64,000 nt of DNA from NCBI RefSeq assembly GCF_031127805.1, contig NZ_JARXHW010000012.1, positions 1-64,000 of the forward strand, written 5' to 3'. Below the pieces are notes generated by a model. The model did not search any database. It was not told the origin of the DNA and saw only the letters and a list, made by a program, of their open reading frames with translations. Made by a program: the position numbers and the translations under genes. Positions 19,764-27,925 of this stretch are shown here, in pieces. The DNA is from Thalassobacterium maritimum. Lineage in GTDB: Bacteria > Verrucomicrobiota > Verrucomicrobiia > Opitutales > Coraliomargaritaceae. Each line of letters begins with the position of its first letter. Positions within the stretch are counted from its first letter, which is position 1.

Positions 19764-20378
19764 ATGGCCAAGAGCGAATTTGCTCAATTGAAGGAGCGTT
19801 TTGACTATCTGACAGAACGCGAATCTGCAGATCATTTGGCGGTTAATTGTCCAGCGGATCAGCTGGTCGAGCTCTGCACCGCATTGCGGGACGAGTTAGG
19901 CTACGATTTGTTGTTGGATGTGACTGCTGTGGATTGGGATGCTCAGAGCCCCCGTTTCACGGGGATCTATCATCTGCTATCAACGACAAAGCATGAGTAT
20001 CTACGCATTGCGGTCGACTGCGCCGATAGCATTCACCCCAGCTTACCTTCGCTCTGCGGATTATACGCGGCTGCGAATTGGCACGAGCGCGAGACTTATG
20101 ATTTGATGGGGATACACTATGAGGGGCATCCCGACCTGCGTCGTATTTTGATGTGGGATGAATATCCTTATCATCCCTTGCGTAAAGATTTCCCATTGGC
20201 TGGTATTGAGACACCTTTTCCAGCAGATGACGTGGCCGAGTCCACCAATGCGAAGGTGCTGCCTGCACCGATGGCCGGCGGCCCTTTCGTTTCTTCAGCG
20301 GATGGTCCTATGAGTCAAACAGAGCCTCGTGCTCGTGATGAGAGCTGGAACGAGCAAAAGGAGAAACCAGTAGAGTAA
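19764..20378 (+). CDS. nuoC: NADH-quinone oxidoreductase subunit C
   Basis: A 204-residue peripheral-arm subunit matching the 30-kDa subunit. The signature ANWHERETYDLMGIHYEGHPDLRRILMWDEYPYHPLRKDFP lies at about residues 109-149. The last ~45 residues are a low-complexity tail. It starts 3 bp after nuoB and is separate from nuoD, unlike the fused nuoCD of enterobacteria. Confidence 0.97.
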   Translation: MAKSEFAQLKERFDYLTERESADHLAVNCPADQLVELCTALRDELGYDLLLDVTAVDWDAQSPRFTGIYHLLSTTKHEYLRIAVDCADSIHPSLPSLCGLYAAANWHERETYDLMGIHYEGHPDLRRILMWDEYPYHPLRKDFPLAGIETPFPADDVAESTNAKVLPAPMAGGPFVSSADGPMSQTEPRARDESWNEQKEKPVE

Positions 20379-20387
20379 TCTTTAAAC

Positions 20388-21629
20388 ATGGCCACGACCA
20401 CAAAAGAAATTTCGATCGGCGACCTCGGTGCACGTAGCAGCGAGGCTGAACCTACCCTGCAAGGGGAGACCATGGCGCTTAACGTCGGTCCCTCGCACCC
20501 GACGACGCACGGAGTGCTGCGCTTGAAGATGGAGCTCGATGGCGACATCGTGAAAAGCTGCGATCCTGTGCTCGGCTATCTTCACCGTGGAGACGAGAAG
20601 ATCGCTGAGAACATGACTTATAATCAGTTTGTGCCTTACACAGACCGATTGGACTATCTCGCACCTTTGGCTAATAATGTGGCCTACGCGATGGCAGTTG
20701 AAAAACTGGCTGCGCTGGAAGTGCCGGACCGTTGCCAAGCGATTCGCGTGCTCTGCTGTGAGCTGGCGCGTGTGTCTTCGCACTTGTTGGGCATTGGTGT
20801 TTACGGCATGGATGCCGGTGCATGGACGGTGTTCATGTATACGTTCACCGAGCGTGAAAAACTTTACACACTGTTCGAAGAATTGACCGGTGCACGTTTT
20901 ACCACCAGTTACACTCGTATCGGTGGGGTCGCGCGTGATATTCCCGATGGTTGGTTAGGCCGTGTGCTTGAGTTCTGTAAGGGGGTATTGCCCGTTTTGG
21001 ATCAAGTGGATAAGTTGCTGACGCGCAATCGTATCTTCATGGACCGCACTGTTGGAGTGGGGGCGATTTCTAAGGAGGACGCGATTTCTTATGGATTGAC
21101 GGGGCCGAACTTGCGTGCTTGCGGTGTGGATCTGGACTTGCGTAAGGATAAGCCTTATCTCGGCTATGAAAAGTTTGATTTCGAAGTGCCCGTCGGCACT
21201 ACCGGGGATTGCTACGATCGCTACTTGATGCGTGCTGAAGAGGTGCGCCAGAGTGTGAGTATCATACGCCAGTGTATCGATCAATTTCCTGAGGGGAGCT
21301 ACTACGCGGAAGAGGCCAAAAAGATCTTTGCGCCACAAAAGGCTAAAGTGCTGACCAGCATGGAGGAGCTGATTCAGAACTTCATGATTGTGACTGAAGG
21401 TCCACAGATCCCCGCAGGCGAAGTCTACTTCGAAGCTGAGAACCCTAAGGGGGCCTTGGGCTTTTTCATCGTTTCAAAGGGGGGCGGCGTGCCGTATCGT
21501 CTCAAGATTCGCGGTCCATCTTTCTGTAGCTTGAGTATTCTCGAAAAACTGATTCCCGGGCACTACATGACCGACATCACTGTGATTCTAGGTTCACTGG
21601 ACTTCGTAATGGGGGAATGTGACAGGTAG
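20388..21629 (+). CDS. nuoD: NADH-quinone oxidoreductase subunit D
   Basis: A 413-residue 49-kDa-type subunit that forms the quinone-binding cavity with NuoB. It has NVGPSHPTTHGVLR near the N-terminus, GYLHRGDEKI, the R-x-GG-x-ARD segment (TRIGGVARDIPDG) and the C-terminal SILEKLIPGHYMTDITVILGSLDFVMGECDR. The related hydrogenase large subunit explains the fold. Length and motifs are normal. It follows nuoC by 9 bp. Confidence 0.97.
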   Translation: MATTTKEISIGDLGARSSEAEPTLQGETMALNVGPSHPTTHGVLRLKMELDGDIVKSCDPVLGYLHRGDEKIAENMTYNQFVPYTDRLDYLAPLANNVAYAMAVEKLAALEVPDRCQAIRVLCCELARVSSHLLGIGVYGMDAGAWTVFMYTFTEREKLYTLFEELTGARFTTSYTRIGGVARDIPDGWLGRVLEFCKGVLPVLDQVDKLLTRNRIFMDRTVGVGAISKEDAISYGLTGPNLRACGVDLDLRKDKPYLGYEKFDFEVPVGTTGDCYDRYLMRAEEVRQSVSIIRQCIDQFPEGSYYAEEAKKIFAPQKAKVLTSMEELIQNFMIVTEGPQIPAGEVYFEAENPKGALGFFIVSKGGGVPYRLKIRGPSFCSLSILEKLIPGHYMTDITVILGSLDFVMGECDR

Positions 21630-21674
21630 TCGATGAGCCACTGGAAAACTGAAAACCGGTAAACGGAGCATTTA

Positions 21675-22172
21675 ATGAATTTAAAACCAGAAACAATCGA
21701 AAAGATCGACAAGCTCGTACCACGCTACCCGACTGTGCGTAGTGCGGCGCTACCACTTTGCCACTTGGTGCAAGAGGATCAGGGCTACCTGTCTCAGGAG
21801 GCGATGGAATGGATTGCCGAGCGTCTGGATCTACAGCCGATCAATATTATCGAGATCGTGACCTTTTATCCGATGCTGCGCACGGAGCCTACGGGCCAAT
21901 ATCATGTGCGTGTCTGTCGCACTTTGCCCTGTGCCCTCGCAGGCGCCTATCAAACCTGCAAGAGCTTCGAAAAGGAGTTTGGCTGCAAGGTCGGGCACAC
22001 CAGTGAAGATGGTAAAGTGACGCTGGAATTCGTCGAATGCCACGCCGATTGCGGCAAGGGCCCCGTCGTGATGGTCGGTGAAGACGAATATACCGACATC
22101 GATCCAGAAAAGGCGGCTGAAATGGCCGCTAAAATGAAGAGCGGTGAGCTCCCCAACGGCTTGTCAGCCTGA
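21675..22172 (+). CDS. nuoE: NADH-quinone oxidoreductase subunit E
   Basis: A 165-residue 24-kDa-type thioredoxin-fold subunit carrying the 2Fe-2S cluster N1a. Ligands are expected in VCRTLPCALAG and FVECHADCGKGPVVMV (Cys-x4-Cys and Cys-x3-Cys). Together with NuoF and NuoG it forms the NADH-oxidising module. The spacing to nuoD is 45 bp and to nuoF 43 bp, the latter containing short repeats of ATTCCTAATT. Confidence 0.96.
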   Translation: MNLKPETIEKIDKLVPRYPTVRSAALPLCHLVQEDQGYLSQEAMEWIAERLDLQPINIIEIVTFYPMLRTEPTGQYHVRVCRTLPCALAGAYQTCKSFEKEFGCKVGHTSEDGKVTLEFVECHADCGKGPVVMVGEDEYTDIDPEKAAEMAAKMKSGELPNGLSA

Positions 22173-22215
22173 TCACGCATTCCTAATTCGTAATTCCTAA
22201 TTTTTAATTCCCACA

Positions 22216-23580
22216 ATGGCACTTCAAGAAACCAGGTTAATTTTCAAACATATCGACGAAGAAGGGTATACCAACGACATCGATTGCTACGTGAAAAACG
22301 GTGGCTACGAGCAGCTTAAGAAGGCCGTCACCATGAAGCCGGAAGACATCTGCGCAGAGGTGCTCACTTCTGGTGTTCGTGGCCGCGGCGGTGCTGGTTT
22401 CCCAGCGGGGATGAAGTGGAAGTTTCTCGATCGTAAGTCGGGCAAGCCTATCTACCTCGTTTGTAATGCCGACGAATCGGAGCCGGGCACTTTTAAAGAT
22501 CGTCAAATCATTCACCAAGATCCGCACCAGTTGATCGAAGGTATGATGTGTGCCGCTTTCGCGATTCAGGCGAAGCTGGCATTTATCTATATTCGTGGTG
22601 AGTTCTTCCAGGGATACAAAATCCTCGAACGTGCGATCGAAGAGGCCCGCGAGAAGAATTTCCTCGGAGATAACATCCTCGGTTCGGGCTACTCCTGCGA
22701 TATCATTGTGCACCGTGGTGCCGGGGCTTACATTTGCGGTGAAGAAACCGGTTTGATCGAGTCCTTGGAAGGTTTTCGCGCCAATCCACGCATTAAGCCG
22801 CCATACTTTCCTGCGGCACTGGGTGCCTATCAGTGTCCGACCATTGTAAATAATGTGGAAACTCTTTGTGACGTGAAGCACATCATCGAGATGGGGGGCG
22901 AAGGCTTTGCCAAGATCGGCACACCCGGTAACACCGGCACCCGTATTTGGTGTGTATCCGGCCACGTGCAAAAGCCGGGCTACTATGAATTTGCCTGCTC
23001 GGATGTGACATTGGGGCAACTCATTTACGACGTGTGCGGTGGGCTCAAGCCCGGACGCAAGCTCAAGGCCGTCATCCCCGGCGGTTCCTCCGCCAAGATT
23101 CTACGCGCGGATGAGCGTTTTACTGGTAAACTGAAGGACGGCACCGAGTTTGATTGGGGCATCGAAGATATTCCGATGGACTTTGATAGCTTGGCTGCGG
23201 TCGGCTCGATGTCGGGCTCCGGTGGCGTGATCGTGATGGACGACACCACTGACATGGTGGAAGCGCTGGCGAATATTAACTATTTCTACGCCCACGAAAG
23301 TTGTGGCCAGTGCACGCCTTGTCGCGAAGGGGTGCCTTGGATGCGTAAGGTCACCCAACGCATGGTCGACGGCGAAGCCCGCGAGGAAGATGCCGATCTG
23401 CTCAAGTCCATCGCCGACCAAATTGCGGGGCGCACGATTTGTGCCTTCGGCGAGGCAGCCTCGTGGCCGGTCCAAAGTTTTATCGCCAAGTTTAAGGACG
23501 AATTCGTTGAGAAAGCCAAAGAGCAAGCTGCCCGCCGTAAAGAGGGCCAAGAAGTCGCGAAGGAGACTACTTTAATTTAG
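22216..23580 (+). CDS. nuoF: NADH-quinone oxidoreductase subunit F
   Basis: A 454-residue subunit that binds NADH, FMN and 4Fe-4S cluster N3. The FMN/NADH glycine-rich loop is VRGRGGAGFPAGMKW (about residues 54-68), with CNADESEPGTFKDR and GAGAYICGEETGLIESLEG further on. The N3 motif is ESCGQCTPCREG plus the downstream Cys in GRTICAFG. The stop is 3 bp before nuoG. The C-terminal ~30 residues are charged and variable. Confidence 0.97.
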   Translation: MALQETRLIFKHIDEEGYTNDIDCYVKNGGYEQLKKAVTMKPEDICAEVLTSGVRGRGGAGFPAGMKWKFLDRKSGKPIYLVCNADESEPGTFKDRQIIHQDPHQLIEGMMCAAFAIQAKLAFIYIRGEFFQGYKILERAIEEAREKNFLGDNILGSGYSCDIIVHRGAGAYICGEETGLIESLEGFRANPRIKPPYFPAALGAYQCPTIVNNVETLCDVKHIIEMGGEGFAKIGTPGNTGTRIWCVSGHVQKPGYYEFACSDVTLGQLIYDVCGGLKPGRKLKAVIPGGSSAKILRADERFTGKLKDGTEFDWGIEDIPMDFDSLAAVGSMSGSGGVIVMDDTTDMVEALANINYFYAHESCGQCTPCREGVPWMRKVTQRMVDGEAREEDADLLKSIADQIAGRTICAFGEAASWPVQSFIAKFKDEFVEKAKEQAARRKEGQEVAKETTLI

Positions 23581-23583
23581 ACC

Positions 23584-25338
23584 ATGAACATTCAGAGCAT
23601 CGTCGAGAACATCACCATCAATATCGATGGGCAGGATGTCGAAGTCCCCAAGGGGATTAACATCATTGAGGCCGTGAAGATGGTGGGCAAGGGCAAGGAA
23701 GTGCCGCACTATTGCTACCATCCGAAACTCTCCGTCGCGGGTAACTGCCGTATGTGCATGGTCGAAATGGGCATGCCGATGCGCGATCGTGCCACCGGCG
23801 AAGCCATTCTGGATGAGAATGGCGTGCAAAAGATCGGTTGGATGCCTAAGCCTACCATCGGTTGTGCGACCAATGCCTCGCCTGGCATGCATATCCGGAC
23901 CAACTCTGAGATGGTGAAGGAGTCGCGCAATGGGGTGACTGAATTCTTGTTGATCAACCACCCATTGGACTGCCCCATTTGCGACCAAGCAGGTGAGTGC
24001 CGTTTGCAGGAGTTTTCCGCAGAGCATGGCCGTGGATACAGCCGCTTTATAGAAAAGAAGAATGTGAAGCCTAAGCGCACGACGCTGGGGCCGCGTGTCA
24101 CCCTCGATGACGAGCGCTGCATTCTTTGTTCGCGTTGCATACGCTTCAGTAAAGAAGTTGCTGGCGACGATGTGCTTGGCTTTGTGGATCGTGGCACTTA
24201 CTCCACGCTCACTTGTTTCCCAGGCAAAGATCTCTCCCACAACTATTCACTCAATACAGTGGATATTTGTCCTGTGGGCGCACTCACCAGTACCGACTTC
24301 CGCTTTAAAATGCGGGTATGGTTTCTTAAGCGCACAGATAGCATTTGCACCGAGAGTAGTGTGGGTGCCAATACTGAGATCTGGAGCCGCGAAGGTAAGA
24401 TCTATCGTATCACGCCACGCCGTAATGACGCGGTGAACGATACTTGGATGACTGATTCGGGCCGTGCGCTGTATAAAGCCATCGAGTCGGACGACCGTCT
24501 GGTCCAATACACCATTGAAGGTGTACATAAGAGTCCCGAGGAAGTGGCGAATGCTGCCGTGGAGCTATTGCAATCGGGGGATGTCGCATTAGTCGGCTCA
24601 GCACACAGTTCATTGGAAGAGCAGTTCTTTTACAAAACCATTGCTGAGCGATGCGGCGCTAAAGTCTCGCTCGTCAGCCATTACGATGAAGGCGATGGGC
24701 TGCTGCTATCCGAAGATCGCAGTCCGAACTTGCGTGGTGCGCTGGTGACCGGCTTGATTGACCAACTTCCGGAGGCCAAGCTCGATGCACTGGCCCACGA
24801 CATCAACTCCGGAGCCGTCAAGACAGTTCTCGCGGTGAACGAAGACCTCACTCAGCTCGGGATCGATTCTGAGACGCTTGCCAAAGTCAAAGTCATTTAC
24901 GTCGGCACACATGCCAACAAAACCAGCCAAGTCGCTCATCTCGTGATTCCCTCGTTGATGGTATTTGAGAAGGACGGTTCATTTATCAACCAGAGCTTCC
25001 GTCTCCAGCGTTTCAAGACCGCGGTTCCTGGCCCACGTGGAGTACAGTCGGATATTACGATCTTGGAAAAGATCGCCGCTCCTTTGGCCCAAGAAAAAGC
25101 CGCGCCTGCGCTGGCAATTGATGAACTCTGGCTGCGTATGGTGAAGACATTGGCTTCTTTGCCCGAGTCACTTAGCTGGCGCTCACTGCCCGACGAAGGG
25201 GTCGCGCTCGATGCCAAAGCCTTCCTCGATCTTAGTTTCGTTGAAACTAAGAATCTTAAATATGATCCTGTCGCGTTTAAGGAAGCGCACACTGCATCCG
25301 CTCAAGCACCCGCTGCTGCGGCGCAGGAGGAGGCCTAA
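23584..25338 (+). CDS. nuoG: NADH-quinone oxidoreductase subunit G (short form)
   Basis: A 584-residue 75-kDa-type subunit. The N-terminal ferredoxin domain has CYHPKLSVAGNCRMC (2Fe-2S N1b). HPLDCPICDQAGECRLQ (His/Cys cluster N5) and CILCSRCIRFSKEV (N4) follow. Where E. coli has the extra N7 ligands this protein reads CTESSVGANTEIW, keeping only one Cys, so N7 is absent, as in mitochondria. The molybdopterin-oxidoreductase-like part is much reduced compared with the ~900-residue enterobacterial protein. The Ala-rich tail ends QAPAAAAQEEA. Confidence 0.95.
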   Translation: MNIQSIVENITINIDGQDVEVPKGINIIEAVKMVGKGKEVPHYCYHPKLSVAGNCRMCMVEMGMPMRDRATGEAILDENGVQKIGWMPKPTIGCATNASPGMHIRTNSEMVKESRNGVTEFLLINHPLDCPICDQAGECRLQEFSAEHGRGYSRFIEKKNVKPKRTTLGPRVTLDDERCILCSRCIRFSKEVAGDDVLGFVDRGTYSTLTCFPGKDLSHNYSLNTVDICPVGALTSTDFRFKMRVWFLKRTDSICTESSVGANTEIWSREGKIYRITPRRNDAVNDTWMTDSGRALYKAIESDDRLVQYTIEGVHKSPEEVANAAVELLQSGDVALVGSAHSSLEEQFFYKTIAERCGAKVSLVSHYDEGDGLLLSEDRSPNLRGALVTGLIDQLPEAKLDALAHDINSGAVKTVLAVNEDLTQLGIDSETLAKVKVIYVGTHANKTSQVAHLVIPSLMVFEKDGSFINQSFRLQRFKTAVPGPRGVQSDITILEKIAAPLAQEKAAPALAIDELWLRMVKTLASLPESLSWRSLPDEGVALDAKAFLDLSFVETKNLKYDPVAFKEAHTASAQAPAAAAQEEA

Positions 25339-25359
25339 GTTATTGAACAAGTTTCTGAT

Positions 25360-26505
25360 ATGGAATTCTTAGACGCATCTTTGCCCTACATCATGCCGAT
25401 TGTGTATGCAGTCCTCATGATCTCTGTCTTTATGGGACTTTGCAGTTACTCAGTGCTAGCTGAGCGCAAAGTGTCCAGTTGGATTCAAGGCCGCGTGGGG
25501 CCTAACCGCACACGCTTGCCACTCGTCGGTCATATTCCGATCTTGGGCAATCTGATGACAGGTCTGGGTTTGTTTCAACCCGTCGCTGATGGCCTCAAGT
25601 TTCTTTTCAAAGAAGAAATCGTGCCCGGCCACGTGAACAAGGGCTACTACTATTTAGCTCCGGTGGTCGCACTCGCGCCCGCTTTGACGACTATGGTGGT
25701 GCTTCCATTTGGTCGTTATGTGGATGCCGATGGCGTTCTTCAGCCGCTGGTTTTGGCCAATGTCGATCTCGGCATGTTGATCATTCTCGGAATTTCTTCC
25801 CTCGGAGTTTACGGGGTCGTGCTGGCGGGTTGGTCTTCGAATAGTAAATATCCCTTTTTAGGTGGAGTCCGCGCTTCTGCACAAATGATTTCCTACGAAC
25901 TCGCTATGGGCTTGGCACTCTTGCCGGTCTTTATGTGGTCAGCTTCGCCAGGCTATTATGATGAGGCAGGCATGTTTGTCGAGGGGAGCCGCTACGGTAT
26001 GAGCCTCTTCGGAGTGGTACAATCACAGCAGGCGGCTTGGACGATTCTGTGGCAACCGCTTTCAGCACTGTTGTTTCTAGTCGCGCTCTTTGCTGAAACC
26101 AATCGCTTACCTTTCGATATGGCGGAGTCTGAAACCGACCTAGTGGGCGGTTTCCATACCGAGTATGGCTGTTTTAAGTTTGGCCTCTTCTTCGTTGCAG
26201 AGTATGCACACATCATCATGGGCTCAGGCATCTTTGTTCTGCTATTCCTCGGTGGCTGGAACTTCCTGCCATGGATGGCGGACCCTTGGGGCACTGGCAT
26301 TCTCGGGAGTGTGCTCTCGGTCGCCTGGTTCATGGGCAAGGTCTTTTTCATGATTTTCTTTTTTATCTGGATGCGCTGGACCTTGCCACGTTTCCGCTAC
26401 GACCAAGTGATGTCGCTTGGTTGGAAGATTCTTCTCCCACTCGCGGTGGCTAACTTGGTGTTCAACACCATTATCATCGCCCTTTACGACACTCTCACCC
26501 GCTAA
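25360..26505 (+). CDS. nuoH: NADH-quinone oxidoreductase subunit H
   Basis: A 381-residue membrane subunit, ND1-type, joining the quinone site to the proton-pumping arm. Eight hydrophobic helices are evident. Conserved segments are LAERKVSSWIQGRVGPNR, ADGLKFLFKEE, ETNRLPFDMAESETDLVGGFHTEYG (the acidic loop by the quinone cavity) and FFIWMRWTLPRFRYDQVM. Spacing to nuoG is 21 bp. Confidence 0.97.
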   Translation: MEFLDASLPYIMPIVYAVLMISVFMGLCSYSVLAERKVSSWIQGRVGPNRTRLPLVGHIPILGNLMTGLGLFQPVADGLKFLFKEEIVPGHVNKGYYYLAPVVALAPALTTMVVLPFGRYVDADGVLQPLVLANVDLGMLIILGISSLGVYGVVLAGWSSNSKYPFLGGVRASAQMISYELAMGLALLPVFMWSASPGYYDEAGMFVEGSRYGMSLFGVVQSQQAAWTILWQPLSALLFLVALFAETNRLPFDMAESETDLVGGFHTEYGCFKFGLFFVAEYAHIIMGSGIFVLLFLGGWNFLPWMADPWGTGILGSVLSVAWFMGKVFFMIFFFIWMRWTLPRFRYDQVMSLGWKILLPLAVANLVFNTIIIALYDTLTR

Positions 26506-26510
26506 ATTTA

Positions 26511-27059
26511 ATGGCTAAGACAAAAGTTCTAGAACGTAAGCCGCTGTCCTTTGCGGAAAAAACCTTCTTGCCGCAGATTGTTACGGGCTTGAAGACCACC
26601 TTCGGCACCATGCTGCAGAAGGGCGTCACACTGCAATATCCAGACGAGCGTCCCACCATCCCGGATAACTATCGTGGCGTGCCCACTTTGGTCAAAGATC
26701 CCAATGGTCGCGAGAAGTGCGTGTCCTGCCAATTGTGTGAATTTGTATGTCCGCCCAAGGCCATCCGTATCACGCCTGGTGCGATCGATGCTGAGGCCGA
26801 ACCTGAGCGTGCTCACGTCGAGAAGGCGCCGCAAGAGTTCGATATCAACATGCTACGCTGTATCTATTGTGGGCTGTGCCAAGAGGTCTGCCCTGAGGAG
26901 GCCATCTTCTTGCAAGACATCTTCTCACTTTCTGGTTATTCGCGTGAAGAGATGATCAACAATAAGCAAAAGCTCTACGAGCTGGGCGGCACGCTGCCGG
27001 ATAAACACCACAAGTGGGATAAAAAGAAGTCTGCTGAACTCGCAGGTAACGCACATTAA
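26511..27059 (+). CDS. nuoI: NADH-quinone oxidoreductase subunit I
   Basis: A 182-residue subunit with two 4Fe-4S clusters, N6a and N6b. The first motif is CVSCQLCEFVCPPKAI and the second CIYCGLCQEVCPEEAI. It passes electrons from NuoG to NuoB. The gene begins 5 bp after nuoH and ends 10 bp before nuoJ. Confidence 0.97.
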   Translation: MAKTKVLERKPLSFAEKTFLPQIVTGLKTTFGTMLQKGVTLQYPDERPTIPDNYRGVPTLVKDPNGREKCVSCQLCEFVCPPKAIRITPGAIDAEAEPERAHVEKAPQEFDINMLRCIYCGLCQEVCPEEAIFLQDIFSLSGYSREEMINNKQKLYELGGTLPDKHHKWDKKKSAELAGNAH

Positions 27060-27069
27060 ATTTCGAATC

Positions 27070-27603
27070 ATGATCGATATACTCTTTTACGTCTTCGCAG
27101 CCATTACGCTGACTTCGGCACTCCTGATGGTAGTGAGCCCGAATGCGGTGAATAGCGCCATGTGCATGATTGTTTCCTTCGTTGGCACGGCAGGGATGTT
27201 TGTGTTGCTGGAAGCTTACTTTCTCGCTGTGTTGCAGATTCTCGTATATGCAGGCGCGGTCATGGTGCTCTTCCTATTCATTATCATGCTACTTGATGTG
27301 GATAAGGAAACCAATCAGATCTTAAAGGATAAGCTGACACTCGCTGCCTCGATTGCTGGATTTGCGCTCTTGGTCGTTATGATTTGTTCTGCTTTTGCCG
27401 GTGGACAGCATTTACCTGAAACCTCCTTACTGCCAGTTCTGGAGAATCCCACTGGCGCAGGGATTGGTATTCCTTTTACCACATCCGCCAAGTCATTTGG
27501 TTACAGCTTATTCACCAAGTATATGCTGCCATTCCAAGTGACCGGCTTCTTGCTACTGTCCGCTATGATCGGCGTCATTGTGGTCTCGAAGAAACATTCT
27601 TAA
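27070..27603 (+). CDS. nuoJ: NADH-quinone oxidoreductase subunit J
   Basis: A 177-residue ND6-type membrane subunit with five hydrophobic helices. The segment LQILVYAGAVMVLFLFIIMLLD, with its pi-bulge helix, is diagnostic for the family. Length is slightly larger than usual because of a loop near residues 115-140. It lies between nuoI and nuoK as expected. Confidence 0.96.
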   Translation: MIDILFYVFAAITLTSALLMVVSPNAVNSAMCMIVSFVGTAGMFVLLEAYFLAVLQILVYAGAVMVLFLFIIMLLDVDKETNQILKDKLTLAASIAGFALLVVMICSAFAGGQHLPETSLLPVLENPTGAGIGIPFTTSAKSFGYSLFTKYMLPFQVTGFLLLSAMIGVIVVSKKHS

Positions 27604-27615
27604 TTCCTAATTTAT

Positions 27616-27921
27616 ATGACCGTAGGTATAAACGCTTTTATATTGGTTGCCGGATTGCTCTTTGCAATCGGCTTGCTCGGGGTGATTCTTCGCAAGAACA
27701 CGCTGATCATCTATATGTCGCTGGAGTTAATGCTCAACGCGGTGAATCTCGCGCTGGTCGCATTTTCCCGTTACAACGGCACCATGGATGGCAACCTTTT
27801 CGTCTTTTTTATTATCACTGTGGCGGCTGCTGAAGTCGCCCTCGGCCTCGCTATCATCGTCGCGCTTTTCCGTCTGCGCCAAACGGTGATGGTCGATCAA
27901 CTCACCTCCTTGAGTCGCTAG
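27616..27921 (+). CDS. nuoK: NADH-quinone oxidoreductase subunit K
   Basis: A 101-residue ND4L-type subunit with three membrane helices. The signature is FAIGLLGVILRKNTLIIYMSLELMLNAVNLALVAF, with the conserved membrane Glu in SLELMLNA and a second Glu in AAAEVALGLAI. The start follows the nuoJ stop by 12 bp, and nuoL starts 4 bp after its stop. Confidence 0.97.
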   Translation: MTVGINAFILVAGLLFAIGLLGVILRKNTLIIYMSLELMLNAVNLALVAFSRYNGTMDGNLFVFFIITVAAAEVALGLAIIVALFRLRQTVMVDQLTSLSR

Positions 27922-27925
27922 AACC

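Noticed and set aside
22173..22215. ATTCCTAATT repeats between nuoE and nuoF considered as a regulatory element
   Set aside because: Short AT-rich near-repeats, with a similar string before nuoK; no further structure seen.
22237..24240. Long minus-strand open frames (about 260 and 222 codons) opposite nuoF and nuoG
   Set aside because: They mirror highly conserved complex I genes, have no recognisable domains, and arise from the codon bias of the plus-strand genes.
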